Assembly: GCA_963787415.1 (NCBI GenBank)
Contig: CAWBCO010000002.1
Coordinates: forward strand, 62,001 to 126,000
Direction of reading: 5' to 3'
DNA from: CAVUWL01 sp963787415
Lineage (GTDB): Bacteria; Actinomycetota; Thermoleophilia; Solirubrobacterales; 70-9
Length of the DNA stretch: 64,000 bases
Of the stretch, positions 1 through 9,119 are shown one piece after another. The position numbers and the translations under genes are program-made. Under the pieces are notes generated by a model, which saw only the letters and a program-made list of their open reading frames with translations, did not search any database and was not told the DNA's origin. The number at the start of each line of letters is the position of its first letter. The first letter of the stretch is position 1.

Positions 1-1375
1 GACTCGGCTGCCTCGCCGCTCCGGGCGCTCCATTCCTTCCTTGATCGGCTGGCCCGGTCTTAGCGGCGATCAGAGGTCGGGCGGTGACCACCCGTCCCAT
101 CACCATCGCCGGCTCCAGATCAAGGCGCTCCGCGACACGGCGAATCAGATCATCACGGCTCGCCGTCTCCCCCATCCCAGCCATGATCGGCGCCACCTCC
201 ACCATCGCCGCGTCGCGCTCGGCCGGGGAGGAGACATCAGCACGATCCAAGACCAGACCCACCTGAAAGGCGGGAAGATCAATCGCGGCGCCGAGCAGAG
301 CCGCGAAGCGATCTGCGCCACCCTCGGCGGCGATCATCTCGGCCGGGTCCTCGCCTGCTCCCATGCCCGCCACGCGGATCCGCATTTTCCGCCCCGCCGC
401 CACCCTCTGGACGCGAAGCATTGCCTCCTGGCCGGCCGCGTCAGCGTCAAGGGCAAGCACAACCTCCTCGACCATTCCCGAGAGCGCCGCCACTTGCTCG
501 TCGGTAACGGCGGTGCCCATTACCCCGATTGCCTCCTCGATACCAGCCTGGTGCAACGCCAAAACGTCGGTGTAGCCCTCGACCACCACCGCCCGCTCCG
601 CCTTCGCGATCGCCGCCTTGGCAAGGTCAATGCCATAGAGCATTTGGCTCTTGTGAAAGAAGTCGGTCTCCGCGGTGTTGACGTACTTGGCGCCCTGATC
701 AGAGCGCAGCGCCCGGCCACCGAAGCCGGATACCCGACCGCGTCGATCCCGAATTGGAAACATGATCCGGGATCGAAAGCGGTCGTACTCCCCTCCCCCC
801 CGGCCTCGCTGGATCAGCCCAACACCGCGCAGCTCCTCGACTTTGAAACCGGCACGTTGTCCGCGCAGAAGGATCTGATCCCAAGCACTCGGTGCGAAGC
901 CAACGCCGAAGCTCCGCAACACCTCCTCGCCCAGACCCCGACTGTCTAGATACTCCCGTGCCTTGGCCCCCTCCTTTGACTCCCAGAGATAACTGGTGTA
1001 AAAAGCGGCGGCGCGGGCGAGCAGCTCTTGCAGCCGCTGGCGCTGTTGGCGGCGCGCCTCAGCACGCGGGTCCTCCTGCTCGCGCTCAAGCTCGACTCCA
1101 TAGCGATCGGCGAGTAGCTCCACCGCCTCGGCAAAGCCGAGTCCCTCCTTCTCTTCGACGAACTTGATCACGTCGCCGCCAACCCCACAGCCAAAGCAGT
1201 GGTAGAGCTTCTCCTGCGCATCGACGGAAAAAGACGGCGTGCGCTCCTCGTGAAACGGACACAGACCCACCCAGCGGGCACCCTGGCGCCGCAGATCGGT
1301 GTGAGTGGAAATCACCTCGACGATATCCACGCTCTGCTTGACCCGCTCAAGGCTCTCGGTCGAGATCAATGCCAT
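1..1375 (-). CDS. dnaG: DNA primase DnaG (3' end cut off by window edge)
   Basis: Makes RNA primers for the replication fork. From the ATG at 1375 the protein has an N-terminal CHC2 zinc-binding domain (C39, H42, C60, C63 in CPFHEE...HCFGCG), then the primase core and TOPRIM domain with EGYTD near residue 264 and DADAAG near 310, where most primases have DGDxAG. About 458 residues are present; the DnaB-interacting C-terminus lies outside the window. It is the last visible gene of the long minus-strand housekeeping run and starts 28 bp after dgt ends. Identification is secure from the zinc and TOPRIM motifs. Confidence 0.95.
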   Translation of the reverse strand, partial: MALISTESLERVKQSVDIVEVISTHTDLRRQGARWVGLCPFHEERTPSFSVDAQEKLYHCFGCGVGGDVIKFVEEKEGLGFAEAVELLADRYGVELEREQEDPRAEARRQQRQRLQELLARAAAFYTSYLWESKEGAKAREYLDSRGLGEEVLRSFGVGFAPSAWDQILLRGQRAGFKVEELRGVGLIQRGRGGGEYDRFRSRIMFPIRDRRGRVSGFGGRALRSDQGAKYVNTAETDFFHKSQMLYGIDLAKAAIAKAERAVVVEGYTDVLALHQAGIEEAIGVMGTAVTDEQVAALSGMVEEVVLALDADAAGQEAMLRVQRVAAGRKMRIRVAGMGAGEDPAEMIAAEGGADRFAALLGAAIDLPAFQVGLVLDRADVSSPAERDAAMVEVAPIMAGMGETASRDDLIRRVAERLDLEPAMVMGRVVTARPLIAAKTGPADQGRNGAPGAARQPS

Positions 1376-1402
1376 CGACTCACCGTAGCGCCACGAGCAC
1401 GG

Positions 1403-2413
1403 TCAGAACCGAGCCTCCTCTGGGATCGTCAGCTCGGTGAACTTGGCGATGCAGAAACGATCTGTCATCCCGGCAAGGTAATCAGCAACGCGTTGGCACT
1501 CGCTCGCACCGGGCTCCCACACCGGAACCTCGTCGGGATGGTCCATATAGTGGTCAAAGAGACCTCGCAGGGTGCGGTGGACCCGCTGGTGCTCGCTGCG
1601 AGCCGCCGGACCAAGGTAGACGCGGTCAAACATAAACTCGCGCAGGCGCAGCATCGCGGCGCCGATCTCCTCACTCTGCTCAATGTCGCCCACCTGCGCC
1701 GAGCGCTCGACGATGTCTCGGACCAGGGTGTCGATCCGTAGCGAACCGGTTGGCCCAAGGAGCTCAATCTCCGCCGAGGGAAGATCATCGGCCACGAGGA
1801 TCCCTGCCCGCAGGGCATCGTCGATGTCGTGGTTGATGTAGGCGACGCGATCGACCAGCTTGACGATCCTTCCCTCAAGGGTCGCGGGTCTACGCGAGCC
1901 AGTGTGATTGAGGATGCCGTCGCGCACCTGTTCTGTCAGGTTTAGACCGCGACCGTCGCGCTCCAAGACATCGACAACTCTCAGCGAGTGAGCGTTGTGT
2001 CTGAACTGGCCCCCGCAACGCTCGCCCAGAGCGGCGTCGAGTGCCTGCTCCCCGGTGTGCCCGAAGGGCGGGTGGCCGAGATCATGGCCGAGTCCGATCG
2101 CCTCGGTCAGGTCCTCGTTGAGGCCAAGCGCCCGGGCCACGGTGCGAGCGATGCCGCAGGCCTCAAGGGTATGGGTCAGCCGGGTGCGGTAGTGATCGCC
2201 CTCGGGTGCAACGAAGACCTGCGTCTTGTGGGTTAAGCGACGGAAGGCCTTGGAGTGCACGATGCGGTCGCGGTCGCGCTGAAATGGCGTGCGCAGCGGG
2301 CCGTCGGGCTCGAGCTGGCGCCGCTTGGGGGGATAGGAGGGGGTGGCGAGAGGGCTGAGGTACTCGGCCTCCCAGGCGCAGATCCGCTGTTGGAGAGGAA
2401 TTGCGGTCGCCAA
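1403..2413 (-). CDS. dgt: Deoxyguanosinetriphosphate triphosphohydrolase-like HD protein
   Basis: Hydrolyses dGTP or other dNTPs to the deoxynucleoside and triphosphate, controlling dNTP pools. Motifs include RRLTHKTQVF near residues 58-67, H81 and the HD signature HDLGHPPFGH at about 110-119, which are the metal ligands of dGTPase-type HD phosphohydrolases. The reading frame is open far upstream across recO. I chose the TTG at 2413 because it lies just after the recO stop, has AGGA 8 bases upstream and gives the usual ~336 residues of the short bacterial family. The recO-dgt-dnaG order is common in Actinomycetota. Confidence 0.88.
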   Translation of the reverse strand: MATAIPLQQRICAWEAEYLSPLATPSYPPKRRQLEPDGPLRTPFQRDRDRIVHSKAFRRLTHKTQVFVAPEGDHYRTRLTHTLEACGIARTVARALGLNEDLTEAIGLGHDLGHPPFGHTGEQALDAALGERCGGQFRHNAHSLRVVDVLERDGRGLNLTEQVRDGILNHTGSRRPATLEGRIVKLVDRVAYINHDIDDALRAGILVADDLPSAEIELLGPTGSLRIDTLVRDIVERSAQVGDIEQSEEIGAAMLRLREFMFDRVYLGPAARSEHQRVHRTLRGLFDHYMDHPDEVPVWEPGASECQRVADYLAGMTDRFCIAKFTELTIPEEARF

Positions 2414-2423
2414 GCGACCGATC

Positions 2424-3149
2424 CTATGCCGCCGCGCGCAGGTGCACGTGCGCATGGTGCTCGAGCGTCTCCCCGATCGACCGCTCGACCTCGCGCAGCG
2501 CTCGCTCCCCGGCCGACGGTGTTTCTGCCAGTGGCTTGGCAAGCGCCTCGACCATGAAGTTGTGGGCTTCCTGACTGAGTCCGAAGGAGCCGGCCTCACA
2601 GCTCGTGCAAACCACTCCACCGGCTGCGCCGGAGAAGCCACTGAGGTGCTCGGTCTCACCGCAACGTGCGCAGGATGCCAGCTCCGGGGTAAAGCCCGCG
2701 ACAAGAGCAAGCTTGAGGCGAAAGGCCAATGCTGTCTGCAGCTCGACGGCCCGGGGTTGAGCTGGATCGTCGAGCAACCCCAGATAGCGACAGAGCAGGT
2801 TGTAGGCGGGAAGATTGGGCTCGGCAGAGTCAAGCAGTCTCAGCACCGCATCACAGGCACGGGCACCTGCTTCCAGACGAGGACCCGAGGAGCGCAGTCT
2901 CGGGTAGCCAGCAACGGTGGCGACGTTAGTGACGGTGAGCAGCTCGCCGCGACCCTCGTGCAAGACCAGATCGCACCGAAAGAACGGCTCCAAGCGACCA
3001 CCGAAACGCGACTTCGGGCGCCGCGCTCCCTTGGCGATCGCACCTACCCGCCCCCGCGTCGTGGTGTAGAGGTGCAGGATGCGGTCTGCCTCCCCGTAGC
3101 GGATGCTGCGCAGCACCACAGCCTCGGTCTTTAATGTCGTACCGGCCAT
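2424..3149 (-). CDS. recO: DNA repair protein RecO
   Basis: Mediator of RecFOR recombinational repair that helps load RecA on SSB-coated DNA. The 241-residue protein starts with the typical KTEAVVLRSIRYGEADRI strand of the OB-fold domain, followed by the helical domain and a zinc site CARC...CTSC (C160, C163, C181, C184). The ATG at 3149 was chosen although the frame stays open upstream, since homologues begin just before KTEAVVL. It begins 4 bp after the mutM stop, indicating one transcript. Confidence 0.93.
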   Translation of the reverse strand: MAGTTLKTEAVVLRSIRYGEADRILHLYTTTRGRVGAIAKGARRPKSRFGGRLEPFFRCDLVLHEGRGELLTVTNVATVAGYPRLRSSGPRLEAGARACDAVLRLLDSAEPNLPAYNLLCRYLGLLDDPAQPRAVELQTALAFRLKLALVAGFTPELASCARCGETEHLSGFSGAAGGVVCTSCEAGSFGLSQEAHNFMVEALAKPLAETPSAGERALREVERSIGETLEHHAHVHLRAAA

Positions 3150-3153
3150 CGAC

Positions 3154-4059
3154 CTAAGTTGAACGTCGAGCCGGACGACGCCGGCGCCGAAGTCGCCGCT
3201 GACATTTCGGGCAGAAATAGGTCGAGCGCCCGGAAACAACGATCCGAGCGATCTCAGCACCACATGCGGGGCAGGCCTGGCCCGCCCGGGTGTGAACGAG
3301 AAACTCATCCTGCATCGCGCCTTTCTCTCCGCGTCCGTCGCGATAATCATCAATCGAAGCACCGCCGCGGTCGATTCCGGCCTCCAGCGCGGCGATGACC
3401 GCATCACGCAGCGCCGCTTGGTGGGGCGGGCGCATCGAGCCAGCTGGAGAGAGAGGGTGAAGGTGGGCCCGGAAGAGCGCCTCATCAGCATAGATATTTC
3501 CCACACCAGCGATCCTGGACTGGTCGAGTAAGAATGACTTCAGGGGCGCCGTGCGACCCGCCGCAAGCTCGCCGAGCAGCTCTGGGGTGAAGGCATCGGA
3601 GAGCGGCTCGACGCCGAGTCGTTGAAAACGTCGCGATAGGTCGACGTCGTCAAGCAAGAAGGCCTCGCCGAAGCGCCGCGGATCGGTAAACCAAAGCTGT
3701 TCGCCACCTTCGAGCTGAAAGCGGGCCCGCAGGTGGCGCTCCGAACTGGAGCGCTCACCCTCATAAAGCCGCCTCCCCAGCGAGGGATCGAGTTTCTCAC
3801 CACGCCCCACCAGGATCAGGTTGCCGGTCATCCTGAGGTGCATAACCAGCGTTTGGCTGTCATCGAACCCAAGCAGCAGGTACTTGCCGCGGCGTTTGAG
3901 ACTCCGGATTCGGCGCCCACTGATTGCGGAGCTAAGCTCGCCGGGCGCGCGGGGTCGGGACCAGCGCTGATCGAGCACCTCCAAGCGCACGATCCGGCAA
4001 CCGGCCAAGGCGGGCTCGAGCTGTCGGCAGATGGTCTCGACCTCGGGCAACTCGGGCAT
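3154..4059 (-). CDS. mutM: Formamidopyrimidine-DNA glycosylase (Fpg/MutM)
   Basis: Base-excision repair glycosylase/AP lyase removing 8-oxoguanine and formamidopyrimidines. The invariant N-terminus MPELPEVE is present (catalytic P2 and E3 after Met removal), as are K59, the helix-two-turn-helix VGNIYADEALF and a C-terminal zinc finger CPAC...CPKC with the arginine of the GRSTYFC segment. Length of 301 residues is slightly long because of an Arg-rich tail after the finger. It lies between xerD and recO in the same minus-strand run. Confidence 0.96.
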   Translation of the reverse strand: MPELPEVETICRQLEPALAGCRIVRLEVLDQRWSRPRAPGELSSAISGRRIRSLKRRGKYLLLGFDDSQTLVMHLRMTGNLILVGRGEKLDPSLGRRLYEGERSSSERHLRARFQLEGGEQLWFTDPRRFGEAFLLDDVDLSRRFQRLGVEPLSDAFTPELLGELAAGRTAPLKSFLLDQSRIAGVGNIYADEALFRAHLHPLSPAGSMRPPHQAALRDAVIAALEAGIDRGGASIDDYRDGRGEKGAMQDEFLVHTRAGQACPACGAEIARIVVSGRSTYFCPKCQRRLRRRRRPARRST

Positions 4060-4111
4060 CCCCTGTTTTTAGCCGATCAATCCACCCGACTGCTGCAATC
4101 AACTCAAAAGC

Positions 4112-5089
4112 TCAGCCCTCGCCCAGAACCGCTCGGGGGTGACTGCGGAAGTAGACCTCCTTCAACTGCTCGCCCGAGAGATGCGTGTAGAGCTGGGTCG
4201 TTGAGATATCAGCGTGGCCTAGCATCTCCTGCACTGCGCGCAAGTCACAGCCTCCGCCAAGCAGGTGGGTGGCAAAGCTGTGGCGCAGCGTATGAGGACT
4301 CATCCGGCCCGAGAGTCCGGCCGCACGCGCATGGCGCTGGACGATTTTGTAGAGGCCCTGACGGGTGAGCGGGCCGCCGCGAAAGTTGACGAACAACTTC
4401 GGCTCATGGCGCTCGCCGACCAACTTTGGGCGCCCACCGCGCAAGTAGATGCTGATTGCGGCGATCGCCTGGCGACCGAGCGGGACGAGGCGCTCCTTTG
4501 AGCCCTTCCCTCGAGCATGGAGAAAGCCTTGGCGGAGGTCGAGGTCGCCGATCTCAAGGCCGATCGTCTCGGAGGCGCGCAGGCCGCACGCATACATCGT
4601 CTCCAGCAGAGCCCGGTCGCGCAGGGTCGTCGGCTGATCTCCTCGCGGTGCAGCGAGGAGCAAGGCCACCTCGGAGTAATTGAGGACCTGGGGTAACTTC
4701 TTAGCCCGCCGCGGGGCGCTCAGCGCGGCGGTTGGATCCTCGGTGATCAGCTCGTCGCGCCGCAGGTGCTTATAGAAGGAGCGTAGGCAGGCGGCCTTGC
4801 GATGGATGGTTGCGGCCGAGCAGGCCGGCCGGCCGTTGCCGGTAGCAAGGTCAGCGAGAAACTCGGTGACATCGCCCGGCCGGGCCGTGAGCGCGTCGAG
4901 GTTGTGCGCGCCGAGATGTTCGCCGTATTGGAGGAGGTCGGTGCGATAGGCGTCCAGGGTGTTGCGGGAGAGTCCCCGCTCCAGCTCAAGATAGGAGAGG
5001 AAGTCAAGAACCAGGCCCTCAAAGCGGCTCCCCACACCCGGTCTTTGCAAGATCTGGGACCCGGGGGCCGGCTTGACTGCAACTGCCAT
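4112..5089 (-). CDS. xerD: Site-specific tyrosine recombinase XerD
   Basis: Resolves chromosome dimers at dif with XerC and FtsK. The 325-residue protein has the SAM-like N-terminal core-binding domain and a complete catalytic set: R171 (GLRASE), K195/K198 (GKGSKER), H266 and R269 (HTLRHSF), H292 (LGHADIST) and nucleophile Y301 (TQLYTHL). A GGGAGAAG ribosome site precedes the ATG at 5089. The position in the pyrG-xerD neighbourhood matches the mycobacterial order, so this is the chromosomal Xer enzyme and not a mobile-element integrase. Confidence 0.92.
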   Translation of the reverse strand: MAVAVKPAPGSQILQRPGVGSRFEGLVLDFLSYLELERGLSRNTLDAYRTDLLQYGEHLGAHNLDALTARPGDVTEFLADLATGNGRPACSAATIHRKAACLRSFYKHLRRDELITEDPTAALSAPRRAKKLPQVLNYSEVALLLAAPRGDQPTTLRDRALLETMYACGLRASETIGLEIGDLDLRQGFLHARGKGSKERLVPLGRQAIAAISIYLRGGRPKLVGERHEPKLFVNFRGGPLTRQGLYKIVQRHARAAGLSGRMSPHTLRHSFATHLLGGGCDLRAVQEMLGHADISTTQLYTHLSGEQLKEVYFRSHPRAVLGEG

Positions 5090-5276
5090 GCGTACTGCTT
5101 CTCCCTACCGCGATCCACCCCTTTCGCCGCAAGGCGCTGCCCACCAAAAGCGCCCGTGCGACCTGCGCGGGATCAGCACAGGACCCAGATAGCCTCCCTT
5201 ACTGAGGTCCAGGGCAGGGTCGGTAGACGCTCCCGCCCGAAATTGGCCGCATCGAGCGCAGCAGAGTCAATCTCGG

Positions 5277-6287
5277 CTAGCCGGCCAGCAGCCGACCCGC
5301 GGCCAAAGCAGCGGCGAAGAAGGTCGGATCCTGGTCGATTCCCCTGCCCATCGTGTGAGACGGGAGCCCGCTGGCCGCGTATCCGCCGAGATCGAAGCCG
5401 CCGCTCTGCAATCGGTGCCTACCTGCGCAGGCGAGCCTCAGCGCGGCGATGATTTCCTCCTCGCCCTCTGGGGCAGCCACGCTGACCGGGGCCAACAAGA
5501 GCTCCAAGACGCTCAGGGTGTGGTGGCTGAGGCCGCGGTGGCGGTCGCGACGATCGCCAGATGACGCGCGCGGTGATAGCAAAGTCGGTAACCCCAGCGA
5601 CAAAGCGGCGTGGGAGGTGTCAAGGGCGGTGAGCCCACCGTGGCCGAGGTGCGTCCCCGAACCGATGATGCCCGGGCCGGGACCGGCGAGAACGGCATCC
5701 CAGCCAAGGCGCCTTGCCGCGGCGTCCAGGGCTCCGACAGTGCCCAGGGCCTCATGCTCTCCCCCGTAGGCGGGCGCGGCGGTGATGTGGCCACTCAACA
5801 GAGAAGCTTCGCGCAGCGCAACCACATCGCGCGAGAGTGATCCCGGCAGGGCTCCACCGCCGGTCTGCACGTATCCGAGCCTCATTCCCGGCGCCCGTTG
5901 CATAGCGGCCCAGCTTGCCGGGGCCAGATGTCCATGCAGGGGCAAGACGAGGACCGGAACCGAGGGGCCGCCTGCCTCGGCTCCCAACGAGCGCTCGATC
6001 GGATCGATGGGGTGTTGCAGCGAGCTGTAATTGAGCTTCATTACGTGATCTTTTCCCGCGGCCCGCCCCTCCAGCCCGCGGGTCAGGTTGACGTGGACAA
6101 CATCGAAGCCGCCCGAACCGAGGCCGAGATCGAGCGCGGCGACGTTGACGATTACTGCGTCCCCCTCGCGCATCTCCCCTAGCAACCCGGTATCGGCCCA
6201 GGCGCGTCGTCTCTCCCCATCCACCTCGATCGAGAGCGGCTGCTCGAGGACCACCGTTCCTTGCCGCAGGGCTAGGCGCCCGCTCAC
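5277..6287 (-). CDS. DUF3866-like protein of unknown function
   Basis: A 336-residue protein with no catalytic motif that I can assign. It contains Gly-rich stretches (YVQTGGGALPGSLS, AGPGPGIIGSGTHLGHGG) that recall nucleotide- or sugar-phosphate-binding loops. Its composition and neighbours fit the actinobacterial DUF3866 family. The GTG start at 6287 overlaps the stop of the upstream M20 peptidase by 4 bp, implying coupled translation. No signal peptide or membrane segment is visible. The family name is from recognition only and its function is unknown. Confidence 0.7.
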   Translation of the reverse strand: MSGRLALRQGTVVLEQPLSIEVDGERRRAWADTGLLGEMREGDAVIVNVAALDLGLGSGGFDVVHVNLTRGLEGRAAGKDHVMKLNYSSLQHPIDPIERSLGAEAGGPSVPVLVLPLHGHLAPASWAAMQRAPGMRLGYVQTGGGALPGSLSRDVVALREASLLSGHITAAPAYGGEHEALGTVGALDAAARRLGWDAVLAGPGPGIIGSGTHLGHGGLTALDTSHAALSLGLPTLLSPRASSGDRRDRHRGLSHHTLSVLELLLAPVSVAAPEGEEEIIAALRLACAGRHRLQSGGFDLGGYAASGLPSHTMGRGIDQDPTFFAAALAAGRLLAG

Positions 6288-7396
6288 GCGCCGCCCGCAG
6301 CCGCCGCGCCCAAGATCCCTTCACAGACCTCGAGCATCGCCTCGAGGTTGCTCGCGGAGACGCTCTCCCTTGCGGTGTGGTTTGCCAGGGTGCCGTTGGC
6401 GAGCAAAACGCAGTCAAAACCATCGAGCCGCAGTACATTGGCGTCACTACCGCCGCCGGTGGAAGTCCTCTTTGGCTCAAAACCGGCTCCCCGCAGCCCC
6501 GCCTCCGCCAGTGCCAGCGCCGAGGAGGAAGGTGGTACCCGGTAACCCCTAAACAGCTCTTCAAGACGCACATCGACATCGCAGCCATGCTCACTCGCCC
6601 CCCAGGCGCAAGCGTCGGCGATCTCAGCCGCGACCTCGGCGACCCGGGCGGGGTCAAGGCTGCGGCACTCGGCCTGAATCCGACAATGTCCCGGCACCAC
6701 GTTGCCGGAGGTGCCGCCCCCGATCAGACCCACGTTTGCGGTGGTCTCCTCGTCAAGGCGTCCAAGCTCCATCCGTGCGACGGCCGCAGCGGCGGCTGCG
6801 ATCGCGCTGCTTCCATCCTCTGGGCGAATCCCCGCGTGGGCCTCGACACCGGAGAAATCGGCGAGGATCTTTTGCTGAGTCGGTGAGCTGAGGATCACCT
6901 CGCCGATCGCGCTCGCGTGGTCAAGGACGAACCCGCACTCGGAGCGAAGCCAAGATGCGTCAAATGCCTTTGCCCCGCGCAAACCCTGCTCCTCGGCCAC
7001 GGTGAGCAGCAGCTCAATTCCGATCGGCGGGGGTTTGGGAGAGTGACGGGCAATCAGCTCCATGAAGACCGCCACGGCGGCCTTGTTATCGGCGCCCAGA
7101 ATCGTCTCTCCACGACTGCTGAATACGCCATCGCTCAACACCACCTCGATCTGGCCCTGATGTGGCACGGTGTCGAGGTGGGCACAGAAGAGGACCCAGC
7201 CCTCTCCCCTACCCGGAAGCCTGGCGAGGATGTTTCCGGCACCCGCCTGCGCCGGGCCCGCTGCCTCATCCTCGCTGACCTCCAACCCCATCGCCCGCAA
7301 TTCGGCTGAGACCGAATCCGCGATCTCGCGCTCCTCCCCAGTCGGGCTGCGAACCTCGCAAAGCCGAACGAAACGCTCATGCAACCTCTGCTCCAC
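6284..7396 (-). CDS. M20-family zinc peptidase, tripeptidase T-like
   Basis: Predicted cytoplasmic di-zinc aminopeptidase releasing N-terminal residues from small peptides. Metal and catalytic motifs are in order: AHLDTVP (His and Asp), GADNKAA (bridging Asp), EEQGLRG (general base and metal Glu), LDHAS (Asp) and a terminal NHTARESV His. The frame is open back to 7540, but that would overlap pyrG by about 100 bp. I use the GTG at 7396, while TTG 7384 preceded by GGAG is also possible; both leave the conserved RLHERFVRL start intact. The first nucleotides of the next gene overlap its stop. Confidence 0.85.
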   Translation of the reverse strand: MEQRLHERFVRLCEVRSPTGEEREIADSVSAELRAMGLEVSEDEAAGPAQAGAGNILARLPGRGEGWVLFCAHLDTVPHQGQIEVVLSDGVFSSRGETILGADNKAAVAVFMELIARHSPKPPPIGIELLLTVAEEQGLRGAKAFDASWLRSECGFVLDHASAIGEVILSSPTQQKILADFSGVEAHAGIRPEDGSSAIAAAAAAVARMELGRLDEETTANVGLIGGGTSGNVVPGHCRIQAECRSLDPARVAEVAAEIADACAWGASEHGCDVDVRLEELFRGYRVPPSSSALALAEAGLRGAGFEPKRTSTGGGSDANVLRLDGFDCVLLANGTLANHTARESVSASNLEAMLEVCEGILGAAAAGGA

Positions 7397-7433
7397 GGGG
7401 GAACAGGCTAAACGGCGACGCTCAGCTTCGACC

Positions 7434-9119
7434 TCAGCCCGATTGGCGGATGCCCGCCTCGCTGCCCTCGACGATGTCGGCGTCACCGAACTCGGCGACA
7501 TCAGTGGTGCGCCCAGCGTGTTGTGCCGAGGCCCCGACAAATTCGCGGAAGAGCGGCTCGGGGCGATTGGGACGAGAGTTGAACTCGGGGTGAAATTGAG
7601 AGGCGACGAAGAATGGGTGATCTGGCAGCTCGATCATCTCGACCAGACGCTCGTCGGGCGATGTGCCCCCGCAGACCAAACCCTCCTCCTCGAGCCTGCG
7701 TCGCAGTTGATTGTTGACCTCATAGCGGTGGCGGTGACGCTTATAGATGACGGCCTCGCCGAAGATCTCTCGCGCCCGGGTTCCCTCGTGCAGCTTCACC
7801 GGGTCGGCGCCAAGGCGCATCGTGCCGCCCATCTCGGAGACCTCCTTTTGCTCGGGCAACAGGTCGACGACCGGGAACGGAGTCTCGGGATCGAACTCGG
7901 CCGAGTTGGCACCCGCCATCCCAACCACGGAGCGAGCGAACTCGACCACGGCGATCTGCATCCCGAGACAGATCCCGAGATACGGAATCGAGCGTTCGCG
8001 GGCGATTCGTGCTGCCTGCACCTTGCCCTCGATCCCGCGCTCTCCAAACCCACCCGGAATGAGGATTCCATCCGCGCCCTCGAGTAGCTCGGGATCGATG
8101 TTCTCAGAGTCGACCAGCTCGACCTCAACTTCAACCTGGTGGTGAAATCCACCGTGCTGAAGCGCCTCGATCACCGACTTATAGGCATCGGCAAGCTGCA
8201 CGTACTTGCCGACGAGCGCGATACGCACTTTTCCCTTTGCGGCGTCAGCCCGCCGCACCATCGCCTCCCACTCGGTGAGCTCAGAGGAAGGCGCCTCGAG
8301 ACCAAAATGATCAAGAACGGTGTCATCGACCCCCTCCGCACGAAATACGAGCGGCACCTTGTAGATGTTGTCGACATCGTGGGCAGAGATCACGGACTCA
8401 ACCGGAAGGCTGGCGAAGAGGGCGATCTTGCTGCGAATCTCGCGATCCAAGCGGCCCTCGGAGCGGCAAACAAGGGCGTGGGGCTGGATGCCAATCCTGC
8501 GTAGCTCGTTGACGGAGTGTTGCGTCGGCTTGGTCTTCAGTTCGCCCGCGTGGCCCACGTAGGGCACCAGGGTTAGGTGGATGAACATGCTGCGCTTGGG
8601 TCCGAGGTCGGTGTAGAGCTGGCGGATTGACTCCAGAAACGGCAACGACTCGATGTCGCCAACGGTTCCGCCAATCTCGGTGATCACAAAATCGACGGCC
8701 TGGGACTCCGCGACGATCAAGATCCGCTGCTTGATCTCATTGGTGATGTGGGGGATCACCTGCACAGTGGCGCCGAGGTAATCGCCCCGGCGCTCGCGCT
8801 TGATGACCGAGTTGTAGACGGCACCGGCGGTGACGTTGGAGGCGCGGGAGGTATTCTCATCGGTGAAGCGCTCGTAGTGGCCGAGGTCGAGGTCGGTCTC
8901 CGCCCCGTCCTCGGTGACGAACACCTCCCCGTGCTGAAACGGGCTCATCGTCCCGGGATCGACGTTGATGTAGGGATCGAACTTCTGCAGCTGGACCCGG
9001 AACCCGCGGGAGACCAACAGGCGCCCGATCGAAGCGGCCGCGATTCCCTTGCCTAGAGCCGAGACCACTCCGCCGGTGACGAAGATGAATCTCGTGTCTC
9101 CTTGCTTAGGGCTGGTCAT
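7434..9119 (-). CDS. pyrG: CTP synthase
   Basis: Converts UTP to CTP with ATP and glutamine. The 561-residue protein has the N-terminal synthase domain (FVTGGVVSALGKGIAAAS, then FDPYINVDPGTMSPFQHGEVFVT in pieces) and a C-terminal class I glutamine amidotransferase with the nucleophile in LGICLGMQ and the FHPEF His/Glu pair. The length is normal. Its ATG overlaps the stop of the upstream MraY-like gene (ATGA). The C-terminal ~40 residues after the amidotransferase domain are a variable extension. Confidence 0.97.
   Translation of the reverse strand: MTSPKQGDTRFIFVTGGVVSALGKGIAAASIGRLLVSRGFRVQLQKFDPYINVDPGTMSPFQHGEVFVTEDGAETDLDLGHYERFTDENTSRASNVTAGAVYNSVIKRERRGDYLGATVQVIPHITNEIKQRILIVAESQAVDFVITEIGGTVGDIESLPFLESIRQLYTDLGPKRSMFIHLTLVPYVGHAGELKTKPTQHSVNELRRIGIQPHALVCRSEGRLDREIRSKIALFASLPVESVISAHDVDNIYKVPLVFRAEGVDDTVLDHFGLEAPSSELTEWEAMVRRADAAKGKVRIALVGKYVQLADAYKSVIEALQHGGFHHQVEVEVELVDSENIDPELLEGADGILIPGGFGERGIEGKVQAARIARERSIPYLGICLGMQIAVVEFARSVVGMAGANSAEFDPETPFPVVDLLPEQKEVSEMGGTMRLGADPVKLHEGTRAREIFGEAVIYKRHRHRYEVNNQLRRRLEEEGLVCGGTSPDERLVEMIELPDHPFFVASQFHPEFNSRPNRPEPLFREFVGASAQHAGRTTDVAEFGDADIVEGSEAGIRQSG

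Noticed and set aside
41..949. Long plus-strand open frame opposite the primase gene
   Set aside because: It is antisense to dnaG, whose zinc and TOPRIM motifs are clear; composition is the Arg/His/Pro-rich pattern expected of a shadow in high-GC DNA.
4112..5089. XerD as the integrase of a second mobile element
   Set aside because: It lies in the conserved housekeeping cluster near pyrG, has the classical Xer motif set and no excisionase or att-like context.
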